Shown in pieces: positions 28,133 to 35,676 of a stretch of 64,000 nt of DNA (position 1 is the first letter of the stretch; each line of letters begins with the position of its first letter). The DNA lies in NCBI RefSeq assembly GCF_014203545.1, contig NZ_JACHJG010000008.1, forward strand, positions 62,001 through 126,000, given 5' to 3'. Below the pieces are notes generated by a model. That model was given only the letters and a program-made list of their open reading frames with translations. It ran no database searches and was not told where the DNA came from. Made by a program: the position numbers and the translations under genes. Origin of the DNA: Streptomyces netropsis. Lineage in GTDB: Bacteria; Actinomycetota; Actinomycetes; Streptomycetales; Streptomycetaceae.

Positions 28133-28238
28133 GTGGATCTCGATGCCGTACGCGCGTTCGTCGCCGTCGCGGACGCGAGCCGGGTTCCAGCAAGCCGCCG
28201 CCGACCTGCATGTTCCTCAACCCCTGTACCGGAACTGA
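28133..28238 (+). pseudogene. LysR regulator, N-terminal remnant with frameshift
   Basis: From a GTG the frame reads V-D-L-D-A-V-R-A-F-V-A-V-A-D-A, the start of a LysR helix-turn-helix. After a one-base shift near 28176 it continues F-Q-Q-A-A-A-D-L-H-V-P-Q-P-L, the expected next block. A stop follows and the sensory domain is absent. It is a clear relic of a regulator gene. Confidence 0.7.
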
Positions 28239-28316
28239 CGCCTCCTCAGTGGTGTGCGTCACCTGCGGGCCGGAGCCGTTGACCTCAAGCATGGTTGAGC
28301 TCATAGCGTCCTCCCC

Positions 28317-28796
28317 ATGACGACGACAGCGACGACAGCCCCCGCGAACCCCGACAACACGGCCGTGGCCACGCAGCCCATCGGGTACTGGTCCACGGCG
28401 ACCAGCAAGACGGTCCTCCAGTACATCCAGAGCGCGATGGCGCGGCTGGACATCACCCAGCCGCACTGGTGGGTGATCAACCACGTCAACGACTCCGACG
28501 AGGGCCTCACCCGCGACGAGCTCCGGGTCCGGCTGGGCGTCTTCGTCGACAACGGCCAGGAGATGGTCGGCCGCGCCGCCGACGGCCTCCTCGCCCGCGG
28601 CTGGCTCACCGCCGACGCCACCGGACGCCTCCGCCTCACGGACACCGGGCAGGAAGCGCGCGGTCTCATCAAGGAACGCGTCGACGGACTGCGGGCAGAG
28701 ATCCACGAGGGCATCCCGGACGAGGAGTACGTGATCGCGCTGTCCGTCCTGCAGCGCATGATCCGCAACGTCGAGGCGAAGGCCGCACAGGCGTAG
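28317..28796 (+). CDS. MarR-like winged-helix protein, PIGYW type
   Basis: A 159-residue protein. After a Thr/Ala-rich leader, QPIGYWSTATSKTVLQYIQSAMARLDITQPHWWVINHV opens a MarR-like domain, followed by a recognition region and LARGWLTADATGRLRLTDTGQEARG. The conserved V-I-A-L-S-V-L-Q-R-M-I-R-N-V helix ends it. A second protein with the same P-I-G-Y-W opening lies near 30.5 kb, so the two are probably paralogues. It is isolated, with a degraded region upstream, and its target is unknown. Confidence 0.75.
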   Translation: MTTTATTAPANPDNTAVATQPIGYWSTATSKTVLQYIQSAMARLDITQPHWWVINHVNDSDEGLTRDELRVRLGVFVDNGQEMVGRAADGLLARGWLTADATGRLRLTDTGQEARGLIKERVDGLRAEIHEGIPDEEYVIALSVLQRMIRNVEAKAAQA

Positions 28797-28985
28797 CGCG
28801 CCGGGCCGGGACGAGGACCCTTGGCCCGGCGACGGCGGCAAGGGGGCGAACTCCTGGGGCACGGCCCGAGCCGTGCCGGTACGGCTCGCAGGGAGAGTCG
28901 TCTCGCTGCACCACCCCGTCCAGGCCGCCCGGCGGGACGCCTACCGTCTCTCGGGTTGGGCACCGCCGCCCCAGCAGGTGCGTAC

Positions 28986-29465
28986 TCAGTCCGGCTTGGG
29001 CCGGGATCGCAGGTGACGCATCTGGTCGTGGCTGAGATCGTGCGCCTGTCGCATGTGACGGGTGATCACTTCAAGCTCGTCCTCGGTGTGGCCGTCGAGG
29101 AGCGTCTGCCAGGCCTGGCCGAGGTCGTCCCACACGGCGGTGACGCGGGCGACGCGATCAGGCACCGGGGTGACCAGTACCCGGCGGCGGTCCTGCTGGT
29201 CGGGGGCGCGGACCACATAGCCCCCTCGTTCGAGCCGGTCCACCAGCCGCGTGGCGGAGCCCGTGGTCAGGCCCGTCATGTCGGCGATCTGCTTGACGGT
29301 GAGCGGCCCGGGTGCGGCCGTCAGCAAGCTCAGCGCCTGCACATCGGTCGGGTGCATCCCAAGGTGATCGGCGAGGGCCTGATTGAACAGCACGTAGGCC
29401 GCCAGGTAGCGGCGGGATTCGATCGACAGCTCCTCATAGAGCCGGGCCCGGCGAGCGTCTGTCAT
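28986..29465 (-). CDS. MarR family transcriptional regulator
   Basis: A 159-residue winged-helix protein: YVLFNQALADHLGMHPTDVQALSLLTAAPGPLTVKQIADMTGLTTGSATRLVDRLERGGYVVRAPDQQDRRRVLVTPV, a complete MarR domain with the D-x-R-D-R-R-R wing. The ATG is preferred over an upstream GTG because GGAGAG sits 8 bp before it. It is divergent from an NmrA-type reductase, with two CTGCG-N3-CGCAG sites between, so it probably represses both. Confidence 0.9.
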   Translation of the reverse strand: MTDARRARLYEELSIESRRYLAAYVLFNQALADHLGMHPTDVQALSLLTAAPGPLTVKQIADMTGLTTGSATRLVDRLERGGYVVRAPDQQDRRRVLVTPVPDRVARVTAVWDDLGQAWQTLLDGHTEDELEVITRHMRQAHDLSHDQMRHLRSRPKPD

Positions 29466-29486
29466 CCGGATCACTCTCCAAAATCA

Positions 29487-29531
29487 CTGCGCGGCGCAGC
29501 GAATACAGTGCTAGTCTCCTGCGTGACGCAG
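29487..29531. promoter_or_regulatory. Two CTGCG-N3-CGCAG operator sites
   Basis: CTGCGCGGCGCAG and CTGCGTGACGCAG are 13-bp inverted repeats with centres 32 bp apart, about three helical turns. A further CACGCAG half-site lies nearer the NmrA gene. Confidence 0.75.
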
Positions 29532-29570
29532 TTAATGCATCACGCAGCGATACTACCGCTTGGAGGAACC

Positions 29571-30452
29571 ATGCCCATCGTCGCCGTCACCGGAGCCACT
29601 GGAGCCCAGGGTGGGGCCACCGCCCGCGCTCTCCTGGACGTCGGCCATCAGGTCCGCGCGCTCACCCGCCACCCTGACTCGCCTGCCGCCGAAGCCCTAC
29701 GAGCCCTTGGAGCCGAGGTACGCCACGCCGACTTCGACGACCGCGCCTCCCTCGATGCCGCCCTGGCCGGGGCTGACTCCCTGTTCGCGGTCACCACGCC
29801 GTTCGGCACCGACATCAGCGCCGAAGTCCGTCAGGGCAAGGCCCTCGTCGACGCCGCGGCAGCCGCCCGACTCGGGCACGTCGTGCTCACCTCCGCCGCC
29901 CATGCCGACCGCGGCACCGGTGTACCGCACTATGAGAGCAAGCATCTGGTCGAGCAGTACCTGCGCGCAGCCGGCGTGCCGTGGACGGTGATCGCCCCGG
30001 CAGCGTTCATGGACAACTACGCCAGCGGCTGGACCCTCGACGGGCTGCGCGAGGGCACTTTCGCCTGGCCCATGCCTGCCGATCGGCCGCTCACTCTCAT
30101 CTCCGCCGCCGACATCGGCGCATTCGCCGCGCTGGTCCTCCGGCGCCGCGACGAGTTCACCGGCCGCCGCATCGACATCGCCTCCGACGAGCGCACCCCC
30201 GGCCAGATCGCGGAGATCCTCACGGCGGCCATCGGCCGCCCGATCGCCCACCAAGAGGTGCCTCTGCCCTACGTCCGGGCCCGATCCGCCGACCTGGCGG
30301 TCATGTTCGACTACTTCACCACCGTCGGCCTCGACGTGGACGTCGCCTGCCTGCGACACGACCACCCCGACGTCGGCTGGCACAGCTTCGCCGACTGGGC
30401 CGCCGGTCAGGACTGGCCCGCACTCCTCTCCCCCGTACCCGCACGTCAGTGA
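29571..30452 (+). CDS. NmrA-like NAD(P)-binding reductase
   Basis: A 293-residue atypical short-chain reductase. The cofactor motif VTGATGAQGGATARALL is at residues 6-22, with H-Q-V-R-A-L-T-R-H for NADP phosphate. It continues with D-F-D-D-R-A-S-L-D-A-A-L-A-G-A-D and P-H-Y-E-S-K-H-L-V-E-Q-Y-L. These proteins act as NADP sensors or quinone reductases (NmrA, HSCARG, QorB). TGGAGGAACC precedes the ATG. The divergent MarR gene and the codirectional MarR-like gene 59 bp downstream form a small redox-response cluster. Confidence 0.85.
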   Translation: MPIVAVTGATGAQGGATARALLDVGHQVRALTRHPDSPAAEALRALGAEVRHADFDDRASLDAALAGADSLFAVTTPFGTDISAEVRQGKALVDAAAAARLGHVVLTSAAHADRGTGVPHYESKHLVEQYLRAAGVPWTVIAPAAFMDNYASGWTLDGLREGTFAWPMPADRPLTLISAADIGAFAALVLRRRDEFTGRRIDIASDERTPGQIAEILTAAIGRPIAHQEVPLPYVRARSADLAVMFDYFTTVGLDVDVACLRHDHPDVGWHSFADWAAGQDWPALLSPVPARQ

Positions 30453-30511
30453 CATCCCCCGCCCGGACGCCACCGCGCAACCCCCGGACCCGCCACTGGA
30501 GGAGCACCTGC

Positions 30512-31024
30512 ATGAAACCCATCGGCTACTGGCTCAACCGCACCGACAAAGCCCTCACCCACTGCATGAACGACATGCTGGAGGGTTTCGGCCTCACCCG
30601 GACCGCTTGGCAGGTCCTCAACGTCATCCGCGACACCCCCGAGTCCACCGACGCCGACGTCCTGTCGGTTCTCGCCTCCAACGCGGACACCTCCACTCTG
30701 ATCGCCGCCATCGACACCGTGCTGGCGGAGGGCTGGGTGGCCCGTCCCGCACCGGAGAGGCTCGCCCTCACCCCTGGTGGCCGTCAGCAGCTGGCCGACG
30801 TCGCCGGGCGCGTCGAAGCGTTCCGTTCGTTGTCCACAACGGGCATCTCCCCGGACGAGTACCGGACGGCTGTCTTCGTCCTGGAACGCATGACCCACAA
30901 CCTCGAAACGCCGAGGCAGCATGAAACGGCAGTCCGGCCGACTCAGCAGAACGCTCCGGTAGAGGGACCCGCCGGCCTGATGGATCGATACCAGGGGCAC
31001 CAGCAGATCCACCGAACGGCCTGA
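30512..31024 (+). CDS. MarR-like winged-helix protein, PIGYW type
   Basis: A 170-residue protein opening KPIGYWLNRTDKALTHCMNDMLEGFGLTRTAWQVLNVI, with the domain closing V-F-V-L-E-R-M-T-H-N-L-E. The layout matches the protein encoded near 28.3 kb. GGAGGAGCACC precedes the ATG. It is probably cotranscribed with the NmrA-type gene (59 bp gap). The C-terminal 30 residues are polar and unconserved. Confidence 0.75.
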   Translation: MKPIGYWLNRTDKALTHCMNDMLEGFGLTRTAWQVLNVIRDTPESTDADVLSVLASNADTSTLIAAIDTVLAEGWVARPAPERLALTPGGRQQLADVAGRVEAFRSLSTTGISPDEYRTAVFVLERMTHNLETPRQHETAVRPTQQNAPVEGPAGLMDRYQGHQQIHRTA

Positions 31025-31039
31025 ACGTAGGCTGCCTCC

Positions 31040-31918
31040 GTGCCCCTTCTCCGTTCCCGCGCCGCTCTCACCGTCGTGATCCTGACCGTAACCCTTGCCA
31101 CGGCTTGCTCCACCACCGGATCACAACAGGGCGACAGTCCCCGGAAGCCCTCCGCCACCGACACCACCACAGGTCCCGGTGGCGGCGCTCGGACGGAAGT
31201 GCGGGCGCCCACCGCGAACGCAGCCTTCGACTACCAACTCGGCGGCGCGTACCCACCGCCCGGCAAGGTCCAGGCCGTCTCCCGCGACCGCGAGGCCAAG
31301 CCCGTCGACGGTCTCTACAACATTTGCTACGTCAACGCCTTCCAGACGCAGCCCGACAAAGCCGTCACATGGTGGAAGAAGCACCATCCGGATCTGCTCC
31401 TGAAGAGCGACGACGGAGACCTGGTCATCGATGAGGACTGGGCCGAGCCCTTGCTCGACATCTCCACCCCGGCCAAACGCGAGGCCCTCATGGACGTCGT
31501 CGGCCCCTGGATCGACGGCTGCGCCGCAGCGCATTACGACGCGGTGGAACCGGACAATCTCGATTCCTACGAGCGGTCCGAAGGACGACTCACCGCCGAG
31601 CACGCGGCCGCTTTCGCCCGGCTCCTGGCCGACCGCGCACACCAGCAGCACTTGGCGATTGCCCAGAAGAACACCGCCGACCTGCTCCCTCAGCGCACCC
31701 GCATCGGCTTCGATTTCGCCGTTGTCGAAGAATGCGGACGCTACAAGGAGTGCCCCGAATTCAGCGATGCTTACGGGTCCAGGGTCTTCGACATCGAGTA
31801 TGCGAAGAAGGATTTCGCCACCGCCTGCAGTGCCTGGGGGAAGGAGCTGTCCATCACCCTGCGCGACCGCGACGTCCGCCCTGCCGGTACTGACGGCTAC
31901 CTCTACCAGTCCTGCTGA
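31040..31918 (+). CDS. GH114-type glycoside hydrolase lipoprotein
   Basis: A 292-residue lipoprotein: hydrophobic leader with lipobox L-A-T-A-C23, then a Thr/Pro-rich linker, then a GH114-like domain. Recognisable blocks are F-D-Y-Q-L-G-G-A-Y, YNICYVNAFQTQ, D-E-D-W-A-E-P-L-L-D-I and D-A-V-E-P-D-N-L-D-S-Y, which carry the conserved acidic residues of endo-alpha-1,4-polygalactosaminidases. It is expected on the outer face of the membrane, acting on a galactosamine polymer. The GTG start has a weak ribosome site, and the gene begins 15 bp after the MarR-like gene, so cotranscription is likely. Confidence 0.8.
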   Translation: MPLLRSRAALTVVILTVTLATACSTTGSQQGDSPRKPSATDTTTGPGGGARTEVRAPTANAAFDYQLGGAYPPPGKVQAVSRDREAKPVDGLYNICYVNAFQTQPDKAVTWWKKHHPDLLLKSDDGDLVIDEDWAEPLLDISTPAKREALMDVVGPWIDGCAAAHYDAVEPDNLDSYERSEGRLTAEHAAAFARLLADRAHQQHLAIAQKNTADLLPQRTRIGFDFAVVEECGRYKECPEFSDAYGSRVFDIEYAKKDFATACSAWGKELSITLRDRDVRPAGTDGYLYQSC

Positions 31919-31945
31919 CCTCGTTCTTACGGCCGACGTCGAACA

Positions 31946-31963
31946 CCGCTCGACGCCGAGCGG
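31946..31963. terminator. Short hairpin between convergent genes
   Basis: CCGCTCG pairs with CGAGCGG around ACGC, 28 bp after the lipoprotein gene. Confidence 0.4.
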
Positions 31964-32188
31964 CCTTCCCGCAGTTCAGCGGACATGGAGGGCGGGGCCA
32001 CGTTCGTCAGTACGCGGGACTCCTGGCCGAAACCGGGGCGCCCGGGTCCGGGTCGGGCTGGAGGCAGCGCGGGCCGACCTGCCCCGAGGTGAGAGCCGGC
32101 GGCCACCGGACGAGACGGCCCGGGCGGATCGCGTGATCACACCAGGTGAACTGTCTGCCTCCGCAATCGACCTCGTTGCACCGAGGCC

Positions 32189-32980
32189 TCACGTGCATGC
32201 GGCGTTCGCGCACAGCTGCCACGGCTCCCAGGACAGGAAGCGATCCCGCTCGGTGGTCTGCCAGTAACGATCGCGGTTCCACTCGCGGGCGACGATGTGC
32301 AGCCGCCCGTCGGCGAGCTGGGTGACCGAGGTCGGCGAGCTCAGCCCCACGTCCGCCTCGGGAACCTTCCCCATCCATCGCACATCGGCCCAGTGGCCGT
32401 CGGAAGAGCTGTACTGGCTGCGTACGTCCATCGAGGTGTAGGGGCTGCCGCTGGAGGCGAAGGCGTGCAGGCGCCCGTCTCGTTCCTTGAACAGCACGAT
32501 GCCGCCGTGGTACGGAGCCGGCTGCAGGCCGAAGTCCTCCGCCGGACCCCACTGGCCATCGGGCTCGGGCAGCACGGTGTGGCAGAAGCGGCCGTACGAG
32601 GGGATGAACGCCTCCAGCCCGCCGATGCTGTTCTCGGCCGCGACCACCTGGTAGAGCTTCGGCCCGGCGGGCACGGCGCTGACCCGCTCCCAGTCGCCGT
32701 AGGAACCACCGGCCACGTCCTGGGCCCGGTGCCAGACGAACGGCAGACCACTCATCGAGGAGTTGTCGTAGAACTGCTGGAACTGCTCGACCCGCCCGTC
32801 GGCCCGTGTCACCGACACCAGGCTCCCCGAAGCGGGCCGGGAGGCGAGGCCTTGGGCGTTGCTGTCGCCCGCGCAGGCGGCCGCGGCATGCGCGGCGGGA
32901 GAGATCAGCACACTTCCGGTGCACGCGAACAGCATCGCGATCACACTGTGCAGCACGTTGCGTAACAGTCTTCGGTGCAC
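32189..32980 (-). CDS. Secreted beta-propeller lectin-like protein
   Basis: A 263-residue secreted protein (signal peptide about residues 1-33, ending A-H-A-A). The mature part has several repeats of the form L-x-x-V/F-x-x-x-D-G-R-V-E-x-F-Q and W-E-R-V-S-A-V-P, ending R-D-R-Y-W-Q-T-T-E-R-D-R-F-L-S-W-E-P-W. This is typical of tectonin/PLL-like propellers that bind sugars. Three Cys occur near the ends. The GTG start is preceded by GGAGG at 10 bp. The function is likely carbohydrate binding; no enzyme motif is present. Confidence 0.6.
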   Translation of the reverse strand: MHRRLLRNVLHSVIAMLFACTGSVLISPAAHAAAACAGDSNAQGLASRPASGSLVSVTRADGRVEQFQQFYDNSSMSGLPFVWHRAQDVAGGSYGDWERVSAVPAGPKLYQVVAAENSIGGLEAFIPSYGRFCHTVLPEPDGQWGPAEDFGLQPAPYHGGIVLFKERDGRLHAFASSGSPYTSMDVRSQYSSSDGHWADVRWMGKVPEADVGLSSPTSVTQLADGRLHIVAREWNRDRYWQTTERDRFLSWEPWQLCANAACT

Positions 32981-33008
32981 GACCGGTCAACCTCCAGCGC
33001 TCGACTGC

Positions 33009-33030
33009 GGCTCCGGGTGGTCCCGGAGCC
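33009..33030. other. 9-bp hairpin upstream of the lectin-like gene
   Basis: GGCTCCGGG and CCCGGAGCC flank TGGT. It is 29 bp upstream of the lectin-like GTG and 35 bp from the IS end, so it may be a leader hairpin or a relic terminator. Confidence 0.4.
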
Positions 33031-33064
33031 AGAGCCGCATCCTCGCGTGTCGAACGCCGATCGG

Positions 33065-33088
33065 CTAGGGCCTGTCCGGCGGATCTTG
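33065..33088. repeat. Left terminal inverted repeat
   Basis: 24 bp starting CTAGGGCCTGTCC and matching the right repeat perfectly. Confidence 0.85.
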
Positions 33089-33115
33089 TGACCGTCTGAG
33101 TCCTGGCTCGTTGGC

Positions 33116-34002
33116 ATGCTCATGGGGCGGGGAAATCTCACAAGCGAAGAATGGGCCCGGCTGAAGCCACATCTGCCGAAGTCCAGGCAGCGCGGGGGGC
33201 GTTGGGAGAGCCATCGCAGGGTGATCAACGGGATTCTGTTCCGGCAGCGTACCGGGATGCCATGGCGGGATCTACCTGCACGTTTCGGTAAGTGGAAGAC
33301 CGTGTACGAGCGGCATCGGCGCTGGTCAGCGGATGGTACGTGGGACAGGCTCTACGCGGCTGTCTTGGCCGATGCTGACGCGAGTGGCCGCATCGACTGG
33401 TCGATGGTGAGCGTGGACTCCACCTCCTGCCGGGCTCACCAACATGCCGCAGGAGCACGCAAGGAGCCTCCGCGGTTGCGGGGAAAAGACGCACGCCCCG
33501 GCAGCACCGCGCCGACGAGGGTCTGGGACGCTCCCGGGGCGGCCCGACCTGCAAAATCCACCTCGCCGGTGAGGGTGGACGCCGCCCACTCGCCCTGCTG
33601 ATCACCCCGGGTCAGTGGGGAGACGCCCCGCAGCTCATCCCGGTCATGGAACGTGTCCGCGTCGCCCGCCTGGATGGCGGGCGCCCCCGGACTCGACCTG
33701 ATCATCTCGGCGGAGACAAAGCTCACTCCTCCCGCCGAAACCGCCGCTACCTGCGACGACGCCAGATCAAGCACACGATCCCCGAGCCGAAGAACCAGCG
33801 GGCCAACCGACAACGTAGAGGCAGCAAGGGCGGTCGGCCTGCCGGCTTCAACAAGACGATCTACAAGCGCAGAAACGAGGTAGAGCGGACGATCAATGCC
33901 CTCAAGAACTTCCGGGCTGTCGCGACGCGGTTCGACAAACGCGCCTACGTCTTCTACGGCACCGTCATCGTTGTCTCGATCCGGCTCTGGCTGCGGTCGT
34001 GA
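33116..34002 (+). CDS. IS5 family transposase, expressed by -1 frameshift
   Basis: The first frame (about 125 codons) encodes LTSEEWARLKPHLPK, INGILFRQRTGMPWRDLPARFG and WSMVSVDSTSCRAHQHAAGARK, with the first catalytic Asp in V-D-S-T. It then runs into an unrelated frame that stops at 33601. The -1 frame is open from before the junction and encodes GLGRSRGGPTCKIHLAGEGGRR, HLGGDKAHSSRRNRRYLRRR (second Asp) and YKRRNEVERTINALKNFRAVATRFDK (catalytic Glu), to the stop. All DDE residues are kept, so this looks functional through programmed frameshifting rather than broken. Confidence 0.75.
33481..33487 (+). promoter_or_regulatory. Slippery heptamer for -1 frameshifting
   Basis: G-GGA-AAA in the zero frame fits X-XXY-YYZ and lies exactly where the two transposase frames must join. 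Confidence 0.6.
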
Positions 34003-34014
34003 TCCACCGGGGAT

Positions 34015-34530
34015 CTAGTAATACCCCTTCGCCCCGTCGAGTAGCTCCCTCACGATGTCCGCATGCCCCGCGTGCCGTCCGGTCTCCTCGACGAGATGGA
34101 TAAGCATCCAGCGGAGGTTGGCGTTGCCGGAGCGGTAGTCGGGGTGGCGGCCGACGTCGTCCAGGGAGGCCGCGGCCACGATCTCGTTACTTCGGGCGCA
34201 CTGGGCCTCGTACTCCGCGAGCAGCTGCTTCAGCGAGATGCCGTCAGTACGCCAGTTCGCGTCCTCGTCCGTCTCGTCAAAGGATGGGTTCTGCGTCTTG
34301 TCGCCGCCCAGGAACAGCACCTCCAGCCAGGTGTGCTCGACCCACCGCATATGGCTGATGAGGCCAGCAATCGTCATCGCCGGCGAGGTCGGGATGACGG
34401 AGCGGTGCGCGTCCGCCTCGCTCAGGCCATCGCACTTCCATCTCAGGATCTGCCGTTGCAGATCCAGCCAGCCGATGAGCGCGGTGCGCTCGTCGGCCTG
34501 CAAGGGGGGACGCTCAAGTGAAGGTGCCAT
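34015..34530 (-). CDS. DinB/DUF664-type protein, passenger of the IS
   Basis: A 171-residue four-helix-bundle protein. ERTALIGWLDLQRQILRWKCDGLSEADAHRSVIPTSPAMTIAGLISHMRWVEHTWLEV is typical of DUF664/DinB proteins; putative metal ligands are the His in S-H-M-R-W-V-E-H and the later LIHLVEETGRHAGHADIVRE (H-x3-H). Some DinB-fold enzymes use mycothiol. The ATG is taken where conservation begins. The gene lies between transposase and right terminal repeat, convergent with the transposase, so it probably moves with the element. Confidence 0.8.
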   Translation of the reverse strand: MAPSLERPPLQADERTALIGWLDLQRQILRWKCDGLSEADAHRSVIPTSPAMTIAGLISHMRWVEHTWLEVLFLGGDKTQNPSFDETDEDANWRTDGISLKQLLAEYEAQCARSNEIVAAASLDDVGRHPDYRSGNANLRWMLIHLVEETGRHAGHADIVRELLDGAKGYY

Positions 34531-34581
34531 GCCTGCGGACGTTAGGGCGCCCGGTCTCCGGCTGTCGCCTGATTTTCGGCT

Positions 34582-34605
34582 CAAGATCCGCCGGACAGGC
34601 CCTAG
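34582..34605. repeat. Right terminal inverted repeat
   Basis: The exact complement of the left repeat, ending GGCCCTAG, located 52 bp upstream of the DinB start. Confidence 0.85.
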
Positions 34606-34744
34606 AGCACAACGGCTGGTGATGCCACGTCAGTCCGATACGGGGTGCTCTCCAGCGCGGCGACATCCCGTAGAGACCCCCGGGGTTCCACCGGGCCTCC
34701 TTGGGTGAAGGCGGCCCTTTGCACCCGGCTTGGGCGCTGTGGGC

Positions 34745-35581
34745 TCAAGCTTGCCGGACCAGCCCGATCGCCTCGATCTCCACCATCCACCGCGGGTCGG
34801 CGAGCGAGGAGACCTCGACGAAGGTCTCAGCAAGGTGGGGCCTGTCCGGGAAGTACTCCGCGCGAAGCCGGGTGAAGACGTCCTGCTGCCGGATGTCGGT
34901 GACGAACACGGTCGCTTTGATGGTGTCCGCGAGGCTGGATCCCCCGTTCACCAGGACCGTCGACAAGTTGGCGAGCGCCTGACGGACCTGGGCTTCGAAG
35001 TCACCGGTGCCGACCGTGCGGCCCTGGCCGTCGACCGGCGCCTGTCCGGAGGTGAAGACCAGATTCCCTACCCGGACGCCGAGCGAAATACCTGCCGACT
35101 CGTACCAGTCGGGGTCCGCGGTGACACGGACACGCTCGGGCGGGGAATCAACACCGGCGTGGGCGGAATCGAGCCGGTCCGATGGCTCACCGGATTCTCC
35201 TTGCTCCACGAGTTGGGCCACGCCGTTACCCACCGACCAGTCGATGCGGTCGTTCTCGGTGAGCGTGATCACCACGTCCTCCGGGCGGATGCCGGCGTCC
35301 GCCGCGAGGTTGGCCGCAATCCGGCGGTACAGCTCCTTCTTACGGCCCGGAGTGCGTCCGCGCACCAGGGTGATCTGGACGAACACGACGTCGCGGCGTT
35401 CGACGCCCATGTAGTGCTGGTCGAAGATCAGCTCGTTCTCGGCGTGAGTGCTGACGATCTGGAAGCGATCGTCATCGGGAATACCGATGGTCGCTACCAG
35501 GGCGCGGTGCACGCCGTTCGCGATGGCTTCGAGTACTGCCGGCTCTTTGTCGGAACGGGTAGAGATGTGGACCAGTGGCAT
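34745..35581 (-). CDS. Tautomerase-RidA fusion protein
   Basis: A 278-residue two-domain protein. Residues 1-125 are a tautomerase of the MSAD/4-oxalocrotonate superfamily: M-P-L-V-H-I-S-T at the N-terminus leaves the catalytic Pro after Met removal, and GRTPGRKKELYRRIAANLA and ENDRIDWSVGNG follow. Residues 160-278 are a RidA/YjgF domain: VRVGNLVFTSGQAPVD, QVRQALANLSTVLVNGGSSLADTIKATVFVTDI and ADPRWMVEIEAIG. The RidA Arg of the usual V-A-R-L block is replaced by Ser here, so imine deaminase activity is doubtful. GGGAGG precedes the ATG. It is divergent from an ArsR-type gene across a long palindrome. Confidence 0.82.
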   Translation of the reverse strand: MPLVHISTRSDKEPAVLEAIANGVHRALVATIGIPDDDRFQIVSTHAENELIFDQHYMGVERRDVVFVQITLVRGRTPGRKKELYRRIAANLAADAGIRPEDVVITLTENDRIDWSVGNGVAQLVEQGESGEPSDRLDSAHAGVDSPPERVRVTADPDWYESAGISLGVRVGNLVFTSGQAPVDGQGRTVGTGDFEAQVRQALANLSTVLVNGGSSLADTIKATVFVTDIRQQDVFTRLRAEYFPDRPHLAETFVEVSSLADPRWMVEIEAIGLVRQA

Positions 35582-35616
35582 GCCGACCTCCCAGGGATTC
35601 CTGATCCTCGAATCTA

Positions 35617-35646
35617 CATCATGTTCGACTGTAAGCGAACATGATG
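35617..35646. promoter_or_regulatory. 11-8-11 inverted repeat, probable ArsR operator
   Basis: CATCATGTTCG and CGAACATGATG flank an 8-bp spacer, 36 bp from the tautomerase-RidA start and 31 bp from the ArsR start. Confidence 0.8.
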
Positions 35647-35676
35647 GCCGCACGGGGATCATGGGAGACTGGGCCC

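Larger units (their letters stand above)
33065..34605. mobile_element. IS5-type element carrying a DinB gene
   Basis: A 1541-bp segment bounded by perfect 24-bp inverted repeats that begin and end with CTAG. It contains an IS5 family (IS427-like) transposase gene and, in opposite orientation, a DinB-family gene, 12 bp apart. IS427-group elements normally end just after the transposase. A degraded terminus-like sequence (GATCCACCGG...CTAG) does occur at 34001-34018, so the DinB part may have been captured by use of a second, distal end. CTAG at both ends contains the TA target duplication typical of the group. Confidence 0.7.

Noticed and set aside
33116..33601. Broken transposase pseudogene
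   Set aside because: The -1 frame is open from before the slippery heptamer to the end, and all catalytic blocks are kept, so frameshift expression is more likely than decay.
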